DNA of 64,000 bases from Nocardioides sp. WS12 (GCF_014108865.1 NZ_CP053928.1:3286001-3350000), one strand, 5' to 3'; shown: positions 32,584 through 41,373, counted from the stretch's first letter. Program-made: numbers and translations. Notes: generated by a model not told the origin, from the letters alone.

Positions 32584-33778
32584 GCGCCGCCGCGATCGCA
32601 CTGATCCCGGCCTCGACCTCCGCGAAGGACGTCGAGAGCGGCGACAAGCCCAGGCGCAGGCCGTCGGGCTCCCGGAAGTCGGGCAGCACGTCCTCGGCCC
32701 ACAACTCCGCTGTGACCGCACGCATCTGCGGGTGGGCGATCGTCACGTGCCCGCCGCGTTGTGCGGGATCCCTCGGTGACGCGAAACGGACATCGGGCAG
32801 GTCGCGGTCGATCAGGGCGGCGGCGTACTCCGTCAGCGCAACCGACTTGTCGCGGAGGGCCGGGATGCCGACAACCTCCAGCAGGTCGACCATGTCTTCC
32901 AGCCCGAGCATTCCGATGATGGGCGGCGTTCCGCTGATCAGGCGTCGGATACCGGTGGCCGGCGCGTAGGTCGGCCCCATCGTGAAGGGGTCGGCGGCCC
33001 CCATCCAGCCCTGGATCGGTTGCACGAAGGCATCGGCCGTCAGGTGCCGCTGCGCGACGTAGCCGAAGGCCGGCGAGCCAGGTCCCCCGTTGAGGTACTT
33101 GTAGGTACAGCCGACGGCCAGGTCGACCTGCCACTCATCGAGTTCCACCGGTACGACGCCCGAGGAGTGGCAGAGGTCGACCAGGATCCACGCGCCCGCG
33201 TCGTGGGTGAGCCGGGTCAGCGCTTCGATGTCCGCCATCCAGCCGGACTTGTAGGCGACGTGGCTGACCACGACCAGCGCGGTCTGCGGACCAAGAACCG
33301 CTGCCAGCCCGTCCAGTGTGACACCGCCGTCCGGGTCGACGTCGAGCCAGCGCACGGTGAGCCCGCATTCGTGAGCGACGCCCTCGACGATGTACCGATC
33401 CGTCGGGAAGTTGTCGCGGTCGACGACGATCTCGCTCCGGCCCGGATGCGCCGCCACAGCAGCGCGGACCAGTTTGTAGAGCAGCACGGTGGTCGAGTCC
33501 CCGACAGCGGTCTGGCCCGGTGCCGCGCCCAGGGCCACCGCAGCAAGCCGGTCGCCGAGCACGAGGGGCAGGTCGAACCAGCGCTCGTCCCAGCCACGGA
33601 TCAGTCGTCCGCCCCACTCCTCCGCGACGAACGCACCGATCCGGTCGGCGGTCGCACGTAGCGGCCGGCCGAGGGAGTTGCCGTCCAGGTAGACCAGCGA
33701 CGTGTCGGCACCGACAAAGAGATCGCGGAGCGTGGCCAATGGGTCGGCCGCGTCCAGCGCGGTCGCGTCGAGTGTCAC
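32573..33778 (-). CDS. kynU: Kynureninase
   Basis: The 401-residue PLP enzyme has LDGNSLGRPL (about residues 29-38), GDSTTVLLYKLVRAA, DLCHSSGVVP (PLP-binding Asp) and CTYKYLNGGPGSPAF with the Schiff-base Lys. It cleaves kynurenine to anthranilate and alanine in tryptophan catabolism. The GTG at 33778 overlaps the stop of the LigD-polymerase gene (GTGA) and has a GAGGAG site. No other kynurenine-pathway gene is nearby, which is unusual. Confidence 0.92.
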   Translation of the reverse strand: MTLDATALDAADPLATLRDLFVGADTSLVYLDGNSLGRPLRATADRIGAFVAEEWGGRLIRGWDERWFDLPLVLGDRLAAVALGAAPGQTAVGDSTTVLLYKLVRAAVAAHPGRSEIVVDRDNFPTDRYIVEGVAHECGLTVRWLDVDPDGGVTLDGLAAVLGPQTALVVVSHVAYKSGWMADIEALTRLTHDAGAWILVDLCHSSGVVPVELDEWQVDLAVGCTYKYLNGGPGSPAFGYVAQRHLTADAFVQPIQGWMGAADPFTMGPTYAPATGIRRLISGTPPIIGMLGLEDMVDLLEVVGIPALRDKSVALTEYAAALIDRDLPDVRFASPRDPAQRGGHVTIAHPQMRAVTAELWAEDVLPDFREPDGLRLGLSPLSTSFAEVEAGISAIAAALRR

Positions 33779-34731
33779 GTCGTCTCCTCGTCCGGGACGG
33801 GCTTGCCGTCCGCCTCGTCCCGATCTGCCCACTCCAGCAACGGTGCAATGTCGAAGACGTGGTCGTCGATGTCATGGTGCAGGTCGCCGATCTCGGCGAA
33901 GCGCTTCGGCACGGTGAGGATCGTGAAGTCCTTCGGGTCGGCGTCATCGATCTCGTCCCACCGGATCGGCGTCGATACCCGCGCATCGGGCAGGCCGCGG
34001 ACCGAGTAGGCGGCCGCGATCGTGTGATCTCTGGCGTTCTGGTTGTAGTCGACGAACACCGCTGCCGGGTCGCGGTCCTTCGTCCACCACGTCGTGGTCA
34101 CCAGATCGGGCGCCCGCCGTTCGACCTCGCGCGCGAAGGCGAGCGCCGCCCGTCGTACCGCCTTGTGCTCGTGGTCGGGACGGATCCGCACATAGATGTG
34201 CAGACCCTTGCTGCCACTGGTCTTCGGGTAGCCGACGGCACCGAGTTCGTCGAGGACCTCGTGGGCGATGTGGGCCACCTTCCGGATGGTGTCGTACGAC
34301 GACTCGGGACCGGGGTCGAGATCGATCCGCCATTCGTCCGGCTGTTCGACCGCACCGCGACGGCTGTTCCACGGATGGAACTCGACGGTCGACATCTGCA
34401 CCGCCCAGATCACCGACGCCAGTTCGGTCACGCACAACTCGTCGGCCGTCCGCTTCCAGCGCGGGAAGAACAGTTCGACCGTCTCCACCCACGGCGGCGC
34501 ACCAGCGGGAAGCCGTTTCTGATGCACCTTCTCCCCCGCCAATCCCTTGGGAAAGCGGTGCAGCATGCAGGGCCGTTCGCGCAGGGCGTTGACGATGCCC
34601 TCGCCAACGGAGAGGTAGTACTCGACCAGGTCCAGCTTGGTGGCACCGATCTCCGGGAAGTACACGCGCTCCGGATTGCTCACCCGCACGACGCGGCTCT
34701 CGACCTCGATCTCGATCGCCGGGGACGCCAT
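33775..34731 (-). CDS. LigD-type polymerase (archaeo-eukaryotic primase domain)
   Basis: This 318-residue stand-alone PolDom protein has RVSNPERVYFPEIGATKLDL at the N-terminus, the catalytic WRIDLDPGP (Asp-x-Asp), TSGSKGLHIYVRI and VFVDYNQNARDHT. Such proteins synthesise or fill in ends in non-homologous end joining with Ku and an ATP-dependent ligase. Neither partner is in the window. The ATG at 34731 is preferred to 34812, which would crowd the divergent gene at 34816. It is translationally coupled to kynU. Confidence 0.88.
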   Translation of the reverse strand: MASPAIEIEVESRVVRVSNPERVYFPEIGATKLDLVEYYLSVGEGIVNALRERPCMLHRFPKGLAGEKVHQKRLPAGAPPWVETVELFFPRWKRTADELCVTELASVIWAVQMSTVEFHPWNSRRGAVEQPDEWRIDLDPGPESSYDTIRKVAHIAHEVLDELGAVGYPKTSGSKGLHIYVRIRPDHEHKAVRRAALAFAREVERRAPDLVTTTWWTKDRDPAAVFVDYNQNARDHTIAAAYSVRGLPDARVSTPIRWDEIDDADPKDFTILTVPKRFAEIGDLHHDIDDHVFDIAPLLEWADRDEADGKPVPDEETT

Positions 34732-34815
34732 GTCGGCGACCTTACCGGTCTCTGGCAGCTGCAGATCCGCGCTTTTGGGCCGCATAGCCGCCGTGAGTGC
34801 TGACAGACTCATTTC

Positions 34816-35547
34816 ATGCCGCCCATCCGTGAACTTCGTGACCGTTGGCGCGGAGACCGACAGAAGTTGGCGCGCGAGACGGTCGTACGGCTCGTGACAG
34901 GCAGTGCGCTGGCTGGGCTGGACCTAGCCGAGATCGACGGGCGCGTCGACCTTCGCGGACTATGGCTCGTGTCATCCAAGGATCTACCCGGCCTGACGCC
35001 CGGTGATCCGCTTGCGACGGTGCCAACTGCGCGTGAAGTGACATGGCGAGACCTCGACCTGTCTCACTCAACCTTCCGCATCGATCTACAGGACGCGCAG
35101 GTGGAGAACGTTCGCTTCGCCAACGTCGGTTGGCAGCACTGGAGAGCCACATCGTCCACGTTTCGACTTTGTTCCTTCACAGGCTCTGACCTGCGAGACG
35201 CGAACTTCGACGGCTACAACTCAGGTCTCCAGGACCGTCCGATTCCGAACCCCAGTTCGACGTACTGGCGCTGCCATTTCCAGCGAACACGCATAGGGCC
35301 GTACGGCAGTTTCGGGCGCGCCACCTTTGAGGAGTGTCGCTTCTCCGACACAAGGTTTCCCAGCGCAATGTGGTTTCGGGGCGCGGACGTTCGTCGTTGC
35401 GTATTTTCCGGATCGTTCAAGACCGTGTGCTTCGGTTGGACCGGCCCGTGGTCTGAAGAGCCTCCCTGGCTTGAGGCAGATCTAAGCGGCGCCTCGTTCG
35501 ATGACCTTGAGGTCTATGCGCACTCTGGTCCGGGGGTCGTCATCTAG
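34816..35547 (+). CDS. Pentapeptide-repeat-like protein
   Basis: The 243-residue protein contains A(D/N)L/F-type five-residue repeats: LDLAEIDGRVDLRGL, LDLSHSTFRIDLQDAQVENV, SDLRDANFDGYN, ATFEECRFSDTRF and ADLSGASFDDLEV. These form a right-handed quadrilateral helix; functions range from gyrase protection to scaffolding. No signal peptide is present. It is the first gene of the accessory island, divergent from the LigD gene. Confidence 0.75.
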   Translation: MPPIRELRDRWRGDRQKLARETVVRLVTGSALAGLDLAEIDGRVDLRGLWLVSSKDLPGLTPGDPLATVPTAREVTWRDLDLSHSTFRIDLQDAQVENVRFANVGWQHWRATSSTFRLCSFTGSDLRDANFDGYNSGLQDRPIPNPSSTYWRCHFQRTRIGPYGSFGRATFEECRFSDTRFPSAMWFRGADVRRCVFSGSFKTVCFGWTGPWSEEPPWLEADLSGASFDDLEVYAHSGPGVVI

Positions 35548-35672
35548 GGCACCGCGCTCAGCGTGCTGATCGGATCGCGACTACATGAGCGAGCCCCGGA
35601 TGTGGTCGCAGTTGACGGCGGTTCTTCGGCAATGAACGCCGCTTCCATCGCCTCCGTGAGACCATCACCGGC

Positions 35673-36071
35673 ATGGAGGGACGCGCTCTGAACCGGGAGC
35701 CTCGCAAACAATGGGCTTGGCTTGTTCCTTGGTTGTCTAGTGGCGTCGCGTCCGTGATCGCCGACGTCACGCGCACCGAACGCGTGAGCTTCTTTCTTAC
35801 CGGGCTCGCGGCAGGGGTGATCTGGCAACTCCTGTATCGCCGTGATCTCGCATCGCGGCTGACCCCTATGTCGGTCGTTGTCGCCGTCGGGGTCGTAGCG
35901 GCGCTCACGACTCGTCAGGAACTCCGCTGGAACGACATGAACACGGTTGGCTTGCTCGCGATCGGCGTCCTTCTTGGCTTGATCTACACCGAGCAATACC
36001 AGCGATGGCAAGATCGAACCGCGTGGAAGCGGTCTTCTCATCTTGAGCTTCACAGCGACGCAAGCGTCTGA
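35673..36071 (+). CDS. Small membrane protein, about three transmembrane segments
   Basis: The 132-residue protein has hydrophobic stretches at about residues 38-54, 63-80 and 88-104, and a charged C-terminal tail (EQYQRWQDRTAWKRSSH). No Shine-Dalgarno site or clear promoter precedes the ATG at 35673. No recognised family. Confidence 0.6.
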   Translation: MEGRALNREPRKQWAWLVPWLSSGVASVIADVTRTERVSFFLTGLAAGVIWQLLYRRDLASRLTPMSVVVAVGVVAALTTRQELRWNDMNTVGLLAIGVLLGLIYTEQYQRWQDRTAWKRSSHLELHSDASV

Positions 36072-36115
36072 ACATTACGCAAGGCACAGTCGCGTTGGAC
36101 CTGTGAGCGTTCCGG

Positions 36116-36156
36116 ATCCGACAGCGAAATGGTCGGACGTTCCACTCCGTCAGCGG
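36116..36156. repeat. Island repeat, copy A
   Basis: The intergenic segment contains CCGACAGCGAAATGGTCGGA, then CGTTCCACTCCGTCAGCGG, resembling the tandem copies at 40800-40852 and the copy at 39341-39384. The unit begins with a GACAGCG core and contains GTCGG(G/A)CGT(C/T)CC. Confidence 0.6.
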
Positions 36157-36216
36157 TACAAGCGTTTTCCGCGGCACGCGCCTGGACCACTCGGCGCCTG
36201 ACCCCAGCACGCCTGG

Positions 36217-36705
36217 ATGAATACTGTCGCTGTGCCACGAGAGCCAGACGCCGATGCCTTTATCCTGCTGCTTTTGTGCCTTGTTCTGCTGGCGGCCAGC
36301 GTCGTCGGCCTCCCGTTTGCCCTCGCCGCCAGCAGGAACGAAGGAACCCCCGGCACTTTCACCGCAGTGGAGAGAGACTGCGACCGCTACGCCTGCAGTT
36401 GGACCGGAGTATTCGTGAGTGACGACGGCCGGATACGCGACGAGCACGCGGATTTCTCGAGCGAGAACATCGAAAGAGCTGGCGACAAGGTTCGGGCCCA
36501 GAAAGGCGTCGCCGGCGACGAGTCGGTCTACGCGCCGAACAGCCGTTTCTGGTTGTTCTGGCTGTTCGCCGATGTGGGATGTCTTGCCTACGTGGTCTGG
36601 TACTTCCGAGCTTGGCGACGCAGCCGCCCCGGTGAACCCGAGACCACCGGTCCCGACCCGGACACCAGTGCCGTAGACGACGCAGCTGACCGAGACCGCA
36701 GCTGA
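36217..36705 (+). CDS. Membrane protein with extracytoplasmic loop (162 aa)
   Basis: Two transmembrane segments (about residues 14-37 and 110-130) flank a loop with two cysteines (RDCDRYACSWTG) that could form a disulfide. The C-terminus is acidic and disordered. The arrangement resembles DUF3592-like membrane proteins, without certainty. Isolated on the plus strand in the island. Confidence 0.6.
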   Translation: MNTVAVPREPDADAFILLLLCLVLLAASVVGLPFALAASRNEGTPGTFTAVERDCDRYACSWTGVFVSDDGRIRDEHADFSSENIERAGDKVRAQKGVAGDESVYAPNSRFWLFWLFADVGCLAYVVWYFRAWRRSRPGEPETTGPDPDTSAVDDAADRDRS

Positions 36706-36840
36706 GTCTTGCTCTCGCGTGCGGGGTTGGCGTCGTAGTAGTTGTTGCGCTCAGGTCGCTTCGTACGCCCTCACCTACCAACAATGGTGCAATAACCGCA
36801 CTTTCGCACGACCGCTCAGGCGCCAGATCCGGACGTCCTA

Positions 36841-37257
36841 CTACGGCGTTTCAGTCTGGGCCGCGGTCACGCCTGCGCGATTGCGCCGATCCCAAACCCA
36901 GAATGCGGCAACGAGGACTACGCCGATGCTGTACCCGAGGATGTGCAACTTGGTGATACCGATGAGGTACTGACTGACGAGCCAACCGACCCCGAGTAGC
37001 ACTAAGAATGGCTGGAAGACCTTCTCCACCCGGTCCCGTTGGATCGTCGCCACGATGATCCCGTGTACGAGAATGCCGAGCCCGAACAGTATTGGCGCGG
37101 AGTGAAGTCCCTCAACGCCGTCCACCGGCACTGCGAGCAAGCCCATGCTGAGCAGAGCTCCTGCCCAGCACAGGTGTTTACGCACAGTCCAGGGTGGATC
37201 TTCGGACGGCTGAGTGTCATCTCGCGAACCGTCGAAGGACTCGCTCCTATGCTCCAC
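36841..37257 (-). CDS. Small membrane protein, about four transmembrane segments
   Basis: The 138-residue protein has a hydrophilic N-terminus (residues 1-27) and four hydrophobic stretches (about 30-47, 54-72, 82-100, 104-123). The GTG start at 37257 lies 6 nt after TAGGCT (37269-37264 on the minus strand), indicating a leaderless transcript. No family recognised. Confidence 0.65.
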   Translation of the reverse strand: MEHRSESFDGSRDDTQPSEDPPWTVRKHLCWAGALLSMGLLAVPVDGVEGLHSAPILFGLGILVHGIIVATIQRDRVEKVFQPFLVLLGVGWLVSQYLIGITKLHILGYSIGVVLVAAFWVWDRRNRAGVTAAQTETP

Positions 37258-37460
37258 CTGTCGAGCCTAAGGGGTCAGCAGGTGGCAGGTCGGCGTTCTC
37301 TGAACACGCCCCTCCGAAGCCCGACACAACCGGTCCGCGGCAGAGTCGGGCGGTTCACCGGGGCAGAACCAGTCGCCTTCTCGGTACAGGTGCCGCGTGT
37401 CCCGGGCGGTCGGCATTGAAGCCGAGTCGCGATGGGACGCAAGTACTAAAGTGACGGGGT

Positions 37461-37688
37461 ATGTGGGGTCACCAACTCAGCCGTGAGAACCCCGCGAGGG
37501 GCGGGTTCCTTCTCGTGGTCGCCATTCTCGTGGTGATTTTGGGTCTCTCTATTGCCTTTTTCGCGAGCGGCGCTGAGCTCCTGGGCGTCGCGATTAGTTC
37601 CCTGATACCCGGCATGCTGTGGACTCTCTGGCGAACACGGCAAGAGTGGGTATTCGACCCTGACAGCGCCAGGCCTGGGCGAACGTAA
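37461..37688 (+). CDS. Small membrane protein (75 aa)
   Basis: MWGHQLSRENPARGGF precedes two hydrophobic stretches (about residues 17-35 and 40-55) and a short cytoplasmic tail. TAAAGT lies 8 nt before the ATG, with GACGGGG between, so initiation could be leaderless or by a weak ribosome site. Unknown function. Confidence 0.55.
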   Translation: MWGHQLSRENPARGGFLLVVAILVVILGLSIAFFASGAELLGVAISSLIPGMLWTLWRTRQEWVFDPDSARPGRT

Positions 37689-37725
37689 CTGACCTCGTCG
37701 CGGCATCTGAGTGCGGCCGCGCGAA

Positions 37726-38004
37726 CTAGCGCCTGAGCAAGATGTACCGGCGATCCGCCCAGTGCGCTGCGCGACTGATCAACATCCCCGCAATCATGGT
37801 TGGCACAGCCGTGAGATACACGGGACTCGGCGCATCAGCCCAAAGGCTCAGAAGACCGATGAGGGCAGCCGCGATTGAGATGCCGCCAGCGATATCGGAG
37901 ATCCAGGCGAATGGGGTTCGTCGCTCAGTCAGCCGGGCCCAGACCGACTTCGGCTCAACGATCCCTCGGTGGGAGCGCGGCGCGCGAGTGTCGGAAGGGG
38001 TCAC
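37726..38004 (-). CDS. Small membrane protein (92 aa)
   Basis: A hydrophilic N-terminus (VWARLTERRTPFAW) is followed by two hydrophobic segments (about residues 35-55 and 60-78) and a basic tail. GTG at 38004 lies 6 nt after TAGTGT (38016-38011 on the minus strand), indicating a leaderless start. No family recognised. Confidence 0.6.
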   Translation of the reverse strand: MTPSDTRAPRSHRGIVEPKSVWARLTERRTPFAWISDIAGGISIAAALIGLLSLWADAPSPVYLTAVPTMIAGMLISRAAHWADRRYILLRR

Positions 38005-38080
38005 GCACTCACACTATCTGGCCAAGCGCGTAGACGGCGCCGTTCCGAGCTTCGCGCTGCAGGGTGCCGGCGGGCGCTCG

Positions 38081-38110
38081 GGCAGTCGGGCGGTCCCGCT
38101 CCGGCTGCGG
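38081..38110. repeat. Island repeat, divergent partial copy
   Basis: GGCAGTCGGGCGGTCCCGCT followed by CCGGCTGCGG resembles the GGTCGGGCGTCCCGCTCCGA core of the copy at 40800 with one inserted base. Weaker than the other copies. Confidence 0.35.
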
Positions 38111-38162
38111 CTACTTGTTTCATAGACCTCGGGACCGGTGTCTGGATGTCATGGCTGCGCAC

Positions 38163-39020
38163 TTACGGGAAGAGGTACGGGCTGGGTCCATCTTGTACGC
38201 GAGGATGCAGACCCGCAGCCCTTGCGACTTCCAGTCCGTGACTGCACTCGACGTGGCTCGCTACGTACAAGTGGTAGTCGTAGCCCACGATGATTGCGAA
38301 GTCGAAGTCCTCAGAGGTCCACCAGTAACCACAGGCTGGCTCTTCTCGAAGAGCTGAACGCACTTGATCCATCAGCTCGTCGAGTCCCATGGTTGCGCTG
38401 CGATCGACCTCGACCCGAAACCGGGAAGCTCCAGACTCGACTGCCATCGCGCGAAGGGAGTCGAGATGGGCTTGTTCGGCCATCAGGTAGCTGGCCATCG
38501 TCAGGACCACGCCGTTGAAAGAGTCGCCGACGTCGCTGATAGAGGTCCAGGTCCCGTCGTCGAAGTGGGTGATCGCGTGCTCGACGTCGTACTTGATCAG
38601 GTGGCAGTGAAAGGGAAGTGAGCGCAGCCGCTGCATGGACGTATTCCGCCACCAGTGTCCGATCGAGCGCGGCAACCAGTTGTCGACGAGACGCCACAGA
38701 TCATCGAGGACCTCATCGGCGACGCATGCTTCGGCACGGAGGCGACTATTGCCTCGCAAGCGGCGGCCGAATGTCTCGCGGTCGTCGTTCATCCACAGTC
38801 CCAGCACGATCGAGTGTGCTTCGCTTTCATACGCCGTCGAGCTCTCGGGGTATTCATTGGCGGCTTGATCGGGATCCCAGCGAAAGAGCAGGATGGTTGC
38901 GAGTTCTGCGCGCCCAGCCTCGGCAGACCACCGGCCGAACTCTTCTCGCGTCAGGTCCTGCAGCCTTATGAGAGCAGAGTTCACCGCGCTGGAGTCGACT
39001 GCGGGATCACTTTCACTCAT
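38163..39020 (-). CDS. Unknown soluble protein (285 aa)
   Basis: The protein begins MSESDPAVDSSAVNSALIRL and shows no membrane segment or familiar motif. Its middle contains HWWRNTSMQRLRSLPFHCHL and FDDGTWTSISDVGDSFNGVV. An AAGGTG site supports the ATG at 39020 over a GTG at 39035. I do not recognise the family; size and isolation fit an accessory gene. Confidence 0.65.
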   Translation of the reverse strand: MSESDPAVDSSAVNSALIRLQDLTREEFGRWSAEAGRAELATILLFRWDPDQAANEYPESSTAYESEAHSIVLGLWMNDDRETFGRRLRGNSRLRAEACVADEVLDDLWRLVDNWLPRSIGHWWRNTSMQRLRSLPFHCHLIKYDVEHAITHFDDGTWTSISDVGDSFNGVVLTMASYLMAEQAHLDSLRAMAVESGASRFRVEVDRSATMGLDELMDQVRSALREEPACGYWWTSEDFDFAIIVGYDYHLYVASHVECSHGLEVARAAGLHPRVQDGPSPYLFP

Positions 39021-39121
39021 GCGGCACCTTGTCACGTGCGTTGCAGCAACCGCATTCCCTTTGGCAGGCCAGCACTCAGCGCCATGGTCGGGCGGTCGCG
39101 GATCGCCACTACAGTCGGCTC

Positions 39122-39325
39122 ATGTTCAACGCGCGCCGCCCGGAAGGACCGAAAGCACTGCACTTCGTCGGCGTCGTCATTGCGTTTCTTTGTGGTGCCG
39201 CCTTTGCGGCCTTCGCCGAGTTGCTAAACGCTCCCGCCTGGACAGTCATCGTTGCCTGGGCCGTCGGCATCGTCGCAGGACTGCAGATTGCGTCAGTGCT
39301 GAACCGCCGACTCTTTCCCTCATAG
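39122..39325 (+). CDS. Small membrane protein (67 aa)
   Basis: Two hydrophobic stretches (about residues 13-32 and 38-57) end in a basic tail NRRLFPS. The ATG at 39122 lies exactly 6 nt after TACAGT (39110-39115), so it is probably leaderless. Unknown function. Confidence 0.6.
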   Translation: MFNARRPEGPKALHFVGVVIAFLCGAAFAAFAELLNAPAWTVIVAWAVGIVAGLQIASVLNRRLFPS

Positions 39326-39340
39326 TCGAGGCGGCATCCG

Positions 39341-39384
39341 CTCAGACAGCGACATAGCCGGGCGTCCCGCCGCGACAGCGGCAT
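39341..39384. repeat. Island repeat, copy B
   Basis: CTCAGACAGCGACATAGCCG, then GGCGTCCCGCCGCGACAGCGGCAT. It resembles the 40800 copies and lies just downstream of the small membrane protein gene, before the barstar gene. Confidence 0.55.
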
Positions 39385-39463
39385 CTAGGAAGGTCGCGGG
39401 TGATGAACCGTCCATTAGCGCGACGTTCGAGAGGTCAAGGCCGGCCGCGGCTAGCGTTACGTC

Positions 39464-39994
39464 ATGACGAGTTGGGACCGTGCCGTTGCGGTCGAGCATC
39501 CGGTTGACTTCAGATTGGCTCTCAACGGTCCCGTGACGCTCTTTTGGCGGGAGTCGATCCTCGAAGACACCGTTCAGTGGCTCAGGCAACACGGCTACCG
39601 AGTGGTGGAGATCGACGTATCCAGCACTACCAGCAAGGTGGAACTCCTCGTCGAGATCGGTAGGCGTCTTGAGTTTCCAAACTACTTCGGACGCAGCCTG
39701 GAGGCCTTCAACGACTGCATGGGCGATGTGGCCAGTGGCGAGTACGGATGGGATCGCTCTGACGCTGGACTTGTCCTAGTACTCAAGCACTTCCGTAAGT
39801 TTGCACTTCTGGAACCCAGCGTCGCGCACAGCATTCTCGACACGTTCACCGCGCAAGCGCGGTACGGGATGCTGTTCGGCAACCGACTACTTTGCCTCGT
39901 CCAAACAGCCGATCCTCGACAGAGATTCGAAGGGGTAGGCGCCGAGCGAATCATTTGGAATGACGCCGAGGCCATGGACTCCTCTCGCGGTTGA
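39464..39994 (+). CDS. Barstar family protein (RNase inhibitor-like)
   Basis: The 176-residue protein contains the barstar fold pattern GYRVVEIDVSSTTSKVELLV followed by EIGRRLEFPNYFGRSLEAFN and DCMGD, where acidic residues normally plug a barnase-type ribonuclease active site. No barnase-like toxin is nearby, so it is an orphan immunity candidate. The ATG lies 6 nt after TAGCGT (39452-39457), a leaderless signature. Confidence 0.85.
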   Translation: MTSWDRAVAVEHPVDFRLALNGPVTLFWRESILEDTVQWLRQHGYRVVEIDVSSTTSKVELLVEIGRRLEFPNYFGRSLEAFNDCMGDVASGEYGWDRSDAGLVLVLKHFRKFALLEPSVAHSILDTFTAQARYGMLFGNRLLCLVQTADPRQRFEGVGAERIIWNDAEAMDSSRG

Positions 39995-40049
39995 TGGCAA
40001 CCGCCGCCCGGAGTCCTCTACGCCCGACGCGGCAGTTGAGGGCGTTTCG

Positions 40050-40328
40050 TCAAGCGGCGAGAGCCAGTCGGGCGATCCGGAGGATGCGCTCGTAGTACGT
40101 CTGAGCTTCTGCCGGAAACGCCCCGATGGATCGTTGGAGTTCTTCGGCGGCTTGCAACGACCGAGACCGGTCCAGGTCGGAGCGCGAACCCGCCCGCTTT
40201 GCCCAGCCGTAGATGTCGGCACCGACCATGACCGCATCCACTTCTCCGTAGTCGAGGCCCTTCTCCACGGAATTGGGGAACGGCTCGGCTGCGTGGAGAC
40301 GCATCTCCTCGACAAGGGTGGCGGCCAC
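40050..40328 (-). CDS. Hypothetical protein (92 aa)
   Basis: The protein includes MRLHAAEPFPNSVEKGLDYG and VDAVMVGADIYGWAKRAG, then a helical C-terminus. GTG at 40328 lies 6 nt after TAGGCT (40340-40335 on the minus strand). I have no secure family name; short proteins with the same middle segment seem familiar from actinobacteria. Confidence 0.6.
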   Translation of the reverse strand: MAATLVEEMRLHAAEPFPNSVEKGLDYGEVDAVMVGADIYGWAKRAGSRSDLDRSRSLQAAEELQRSIGAFPAEAQTYYERILRIARLALAA

Positions 40329-40479
40329 AAACGCAGCCTAGGACTCCCAGCGCTTGGCGGCACGACCGATCGGCGGCTTGAACGACGCTTCGCCCCGAGA
40401 TCGGCATGACCCTCCGGCGGAGAGGGATCCGGGAAAGAGCATTAGGTTCTGAACCGGGCAGACAGGAAGGGCGAGGTAC

Positions 40480-40779
40480 GTGATCGAAGATCAGCGCGCG
40501 GCGGACGTGTACTCAGCGTCAATCTTCAAAGTAGGAGGCGCGCCCTGGTGGAGTTGGCTCGTCTCAGTCCTCTTCTTTCTTCCTGACATCCTGTTTGATG
40601 ACCGTTTCACGGTCTTGGTCACTCGTCTCGACGACGGCCGTGCCGTAGGAGTTGCATCCGCGGTGAGACAGCGGACCATTGCGATGAAGCTTGCCCAGGT
40701 GCAGGTCGATCTGGCTCACATGAGTCTCACTGGATTCAGCGCCAAGTACGACCTCGCGGAGATCGACTCGCCTGGATAA
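40480..40779 (+). CDS. Hypothetical protein with hydrophobic segment (99 aa)
   Basis: GTG at 40480, after an AGGAAGGGCGAGG purine run, opens a protein with one hydrophobic stretch (PWWSWLVSVLFFLPDILF, about residues 22-39) and a soluble remainder. Family unknown. Confidence 0.55.
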   Translation: MIEDQRAADVYSASIFKVGGAPWWSWLVSVLFFLPDILFDDRFTVLVTRLDDGRAVGVASAVRQRTIAMKLAQVQVDLAHMSLTGFSAKYDLAEIDSPG

Positions 40780-40799
40780 CCCCCCGGAACCCTGCTGCC

Positions 40800-40852
40800 C
40801 CGACAGCGGAATGGTCGGGCGTCCCGCTCCGACAGCGGCACGGTCGGACGGA
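40800..40852. repeat. Island repeat, tandem copies C
   Basis: CCGACAGCGGAATGGTCGGG, CGTCCCGCT, then CCGACAGCGGCACGGTCGGA and CGG: two direct repeats with a period of about 29 bp in the gap between convergent genes. These are the clearest copies of the island repeat. Confidence 0.7.
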
Positions 40853-41188
40853 TCAGAGCAGCGTCCAACTTCCCAGTTCGTCAGGGTCGGTACCGCGCGC
40901 GAATGCTTCAACGACCGTCTGGGCACGGATCGCAGTGCAGACGAATGCTCCACCGAAAGGAACATCGGTGTCGAAGATCCGAAAGTCACGTGACGTGTCC
41001 TCGTCTACAACCCAGTCGCCGTCAAGCAGGAAGCATGAATCCGCATCCCGGAAGAGGTGCACGACGGCTAGGTCATCGGCAGTCGAGATCGACATCATCG
41101 GGTAGGCCGCTCCTTGGCGAGACACCTCGCGGTAGGCCTCGTCTTCATTCACGTCGGCAGCATCGCAGCCGCGTCTGTTCCGCGCCAT
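40853..41188 (-). CDS. Hypothetical protein, immunity-like size (111 aa)
   Basis: The soluble protein contains YPMMSISTADDLAVVHLFRD, DSCFLLDGDWVVDED and GAFVCTAIRAQTVVEAF. Such acidic, small single-domain proteins are typical of immunity families, but no specific match can be claimed. The start may be ATG 41188 or GTG 41152; neither has a clear ribosome site. Confidence 0.55.
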   Translation of the reverse strand: MARNRRGCDAADVNEDEAYREVSRQGAAYPMMSISTADDLAVVHLFRDADSCFLLDGDWVVDEDTSRDFRIFDTDVPFGGAFVCTAIRAQTVVEAFARGTDPDELGSWTLL

Positions 41189-41373
41189 CCGCGATAGACA
41201 TCCGCACTGCCGCAGCGCGCTGTCTGGGACATGGGCGTTCGTCAGCCGCCACCAATCCGAGCGAGAGGTGGGGGCGGGTGCCCAATGGTTCTCCGCAGTT
41301 CGGGCTGCGACCTGGCTCGCTCAGCTGCTCGACGAGTCGTTCCGCGTCCTTGGGTATCACCAGCCGTTCCCGT

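Noticed and set aside
41145-41360. 71-codon ORF on the minus strand (MIPKDAERLVEQLSEPGRSP...)
   Set aside because: It has no ribosome site or promoter, overlaps the 40853-41188 gene and the last third is Arg/Cys-rich and not protein-like; perhaps a gene remnant.
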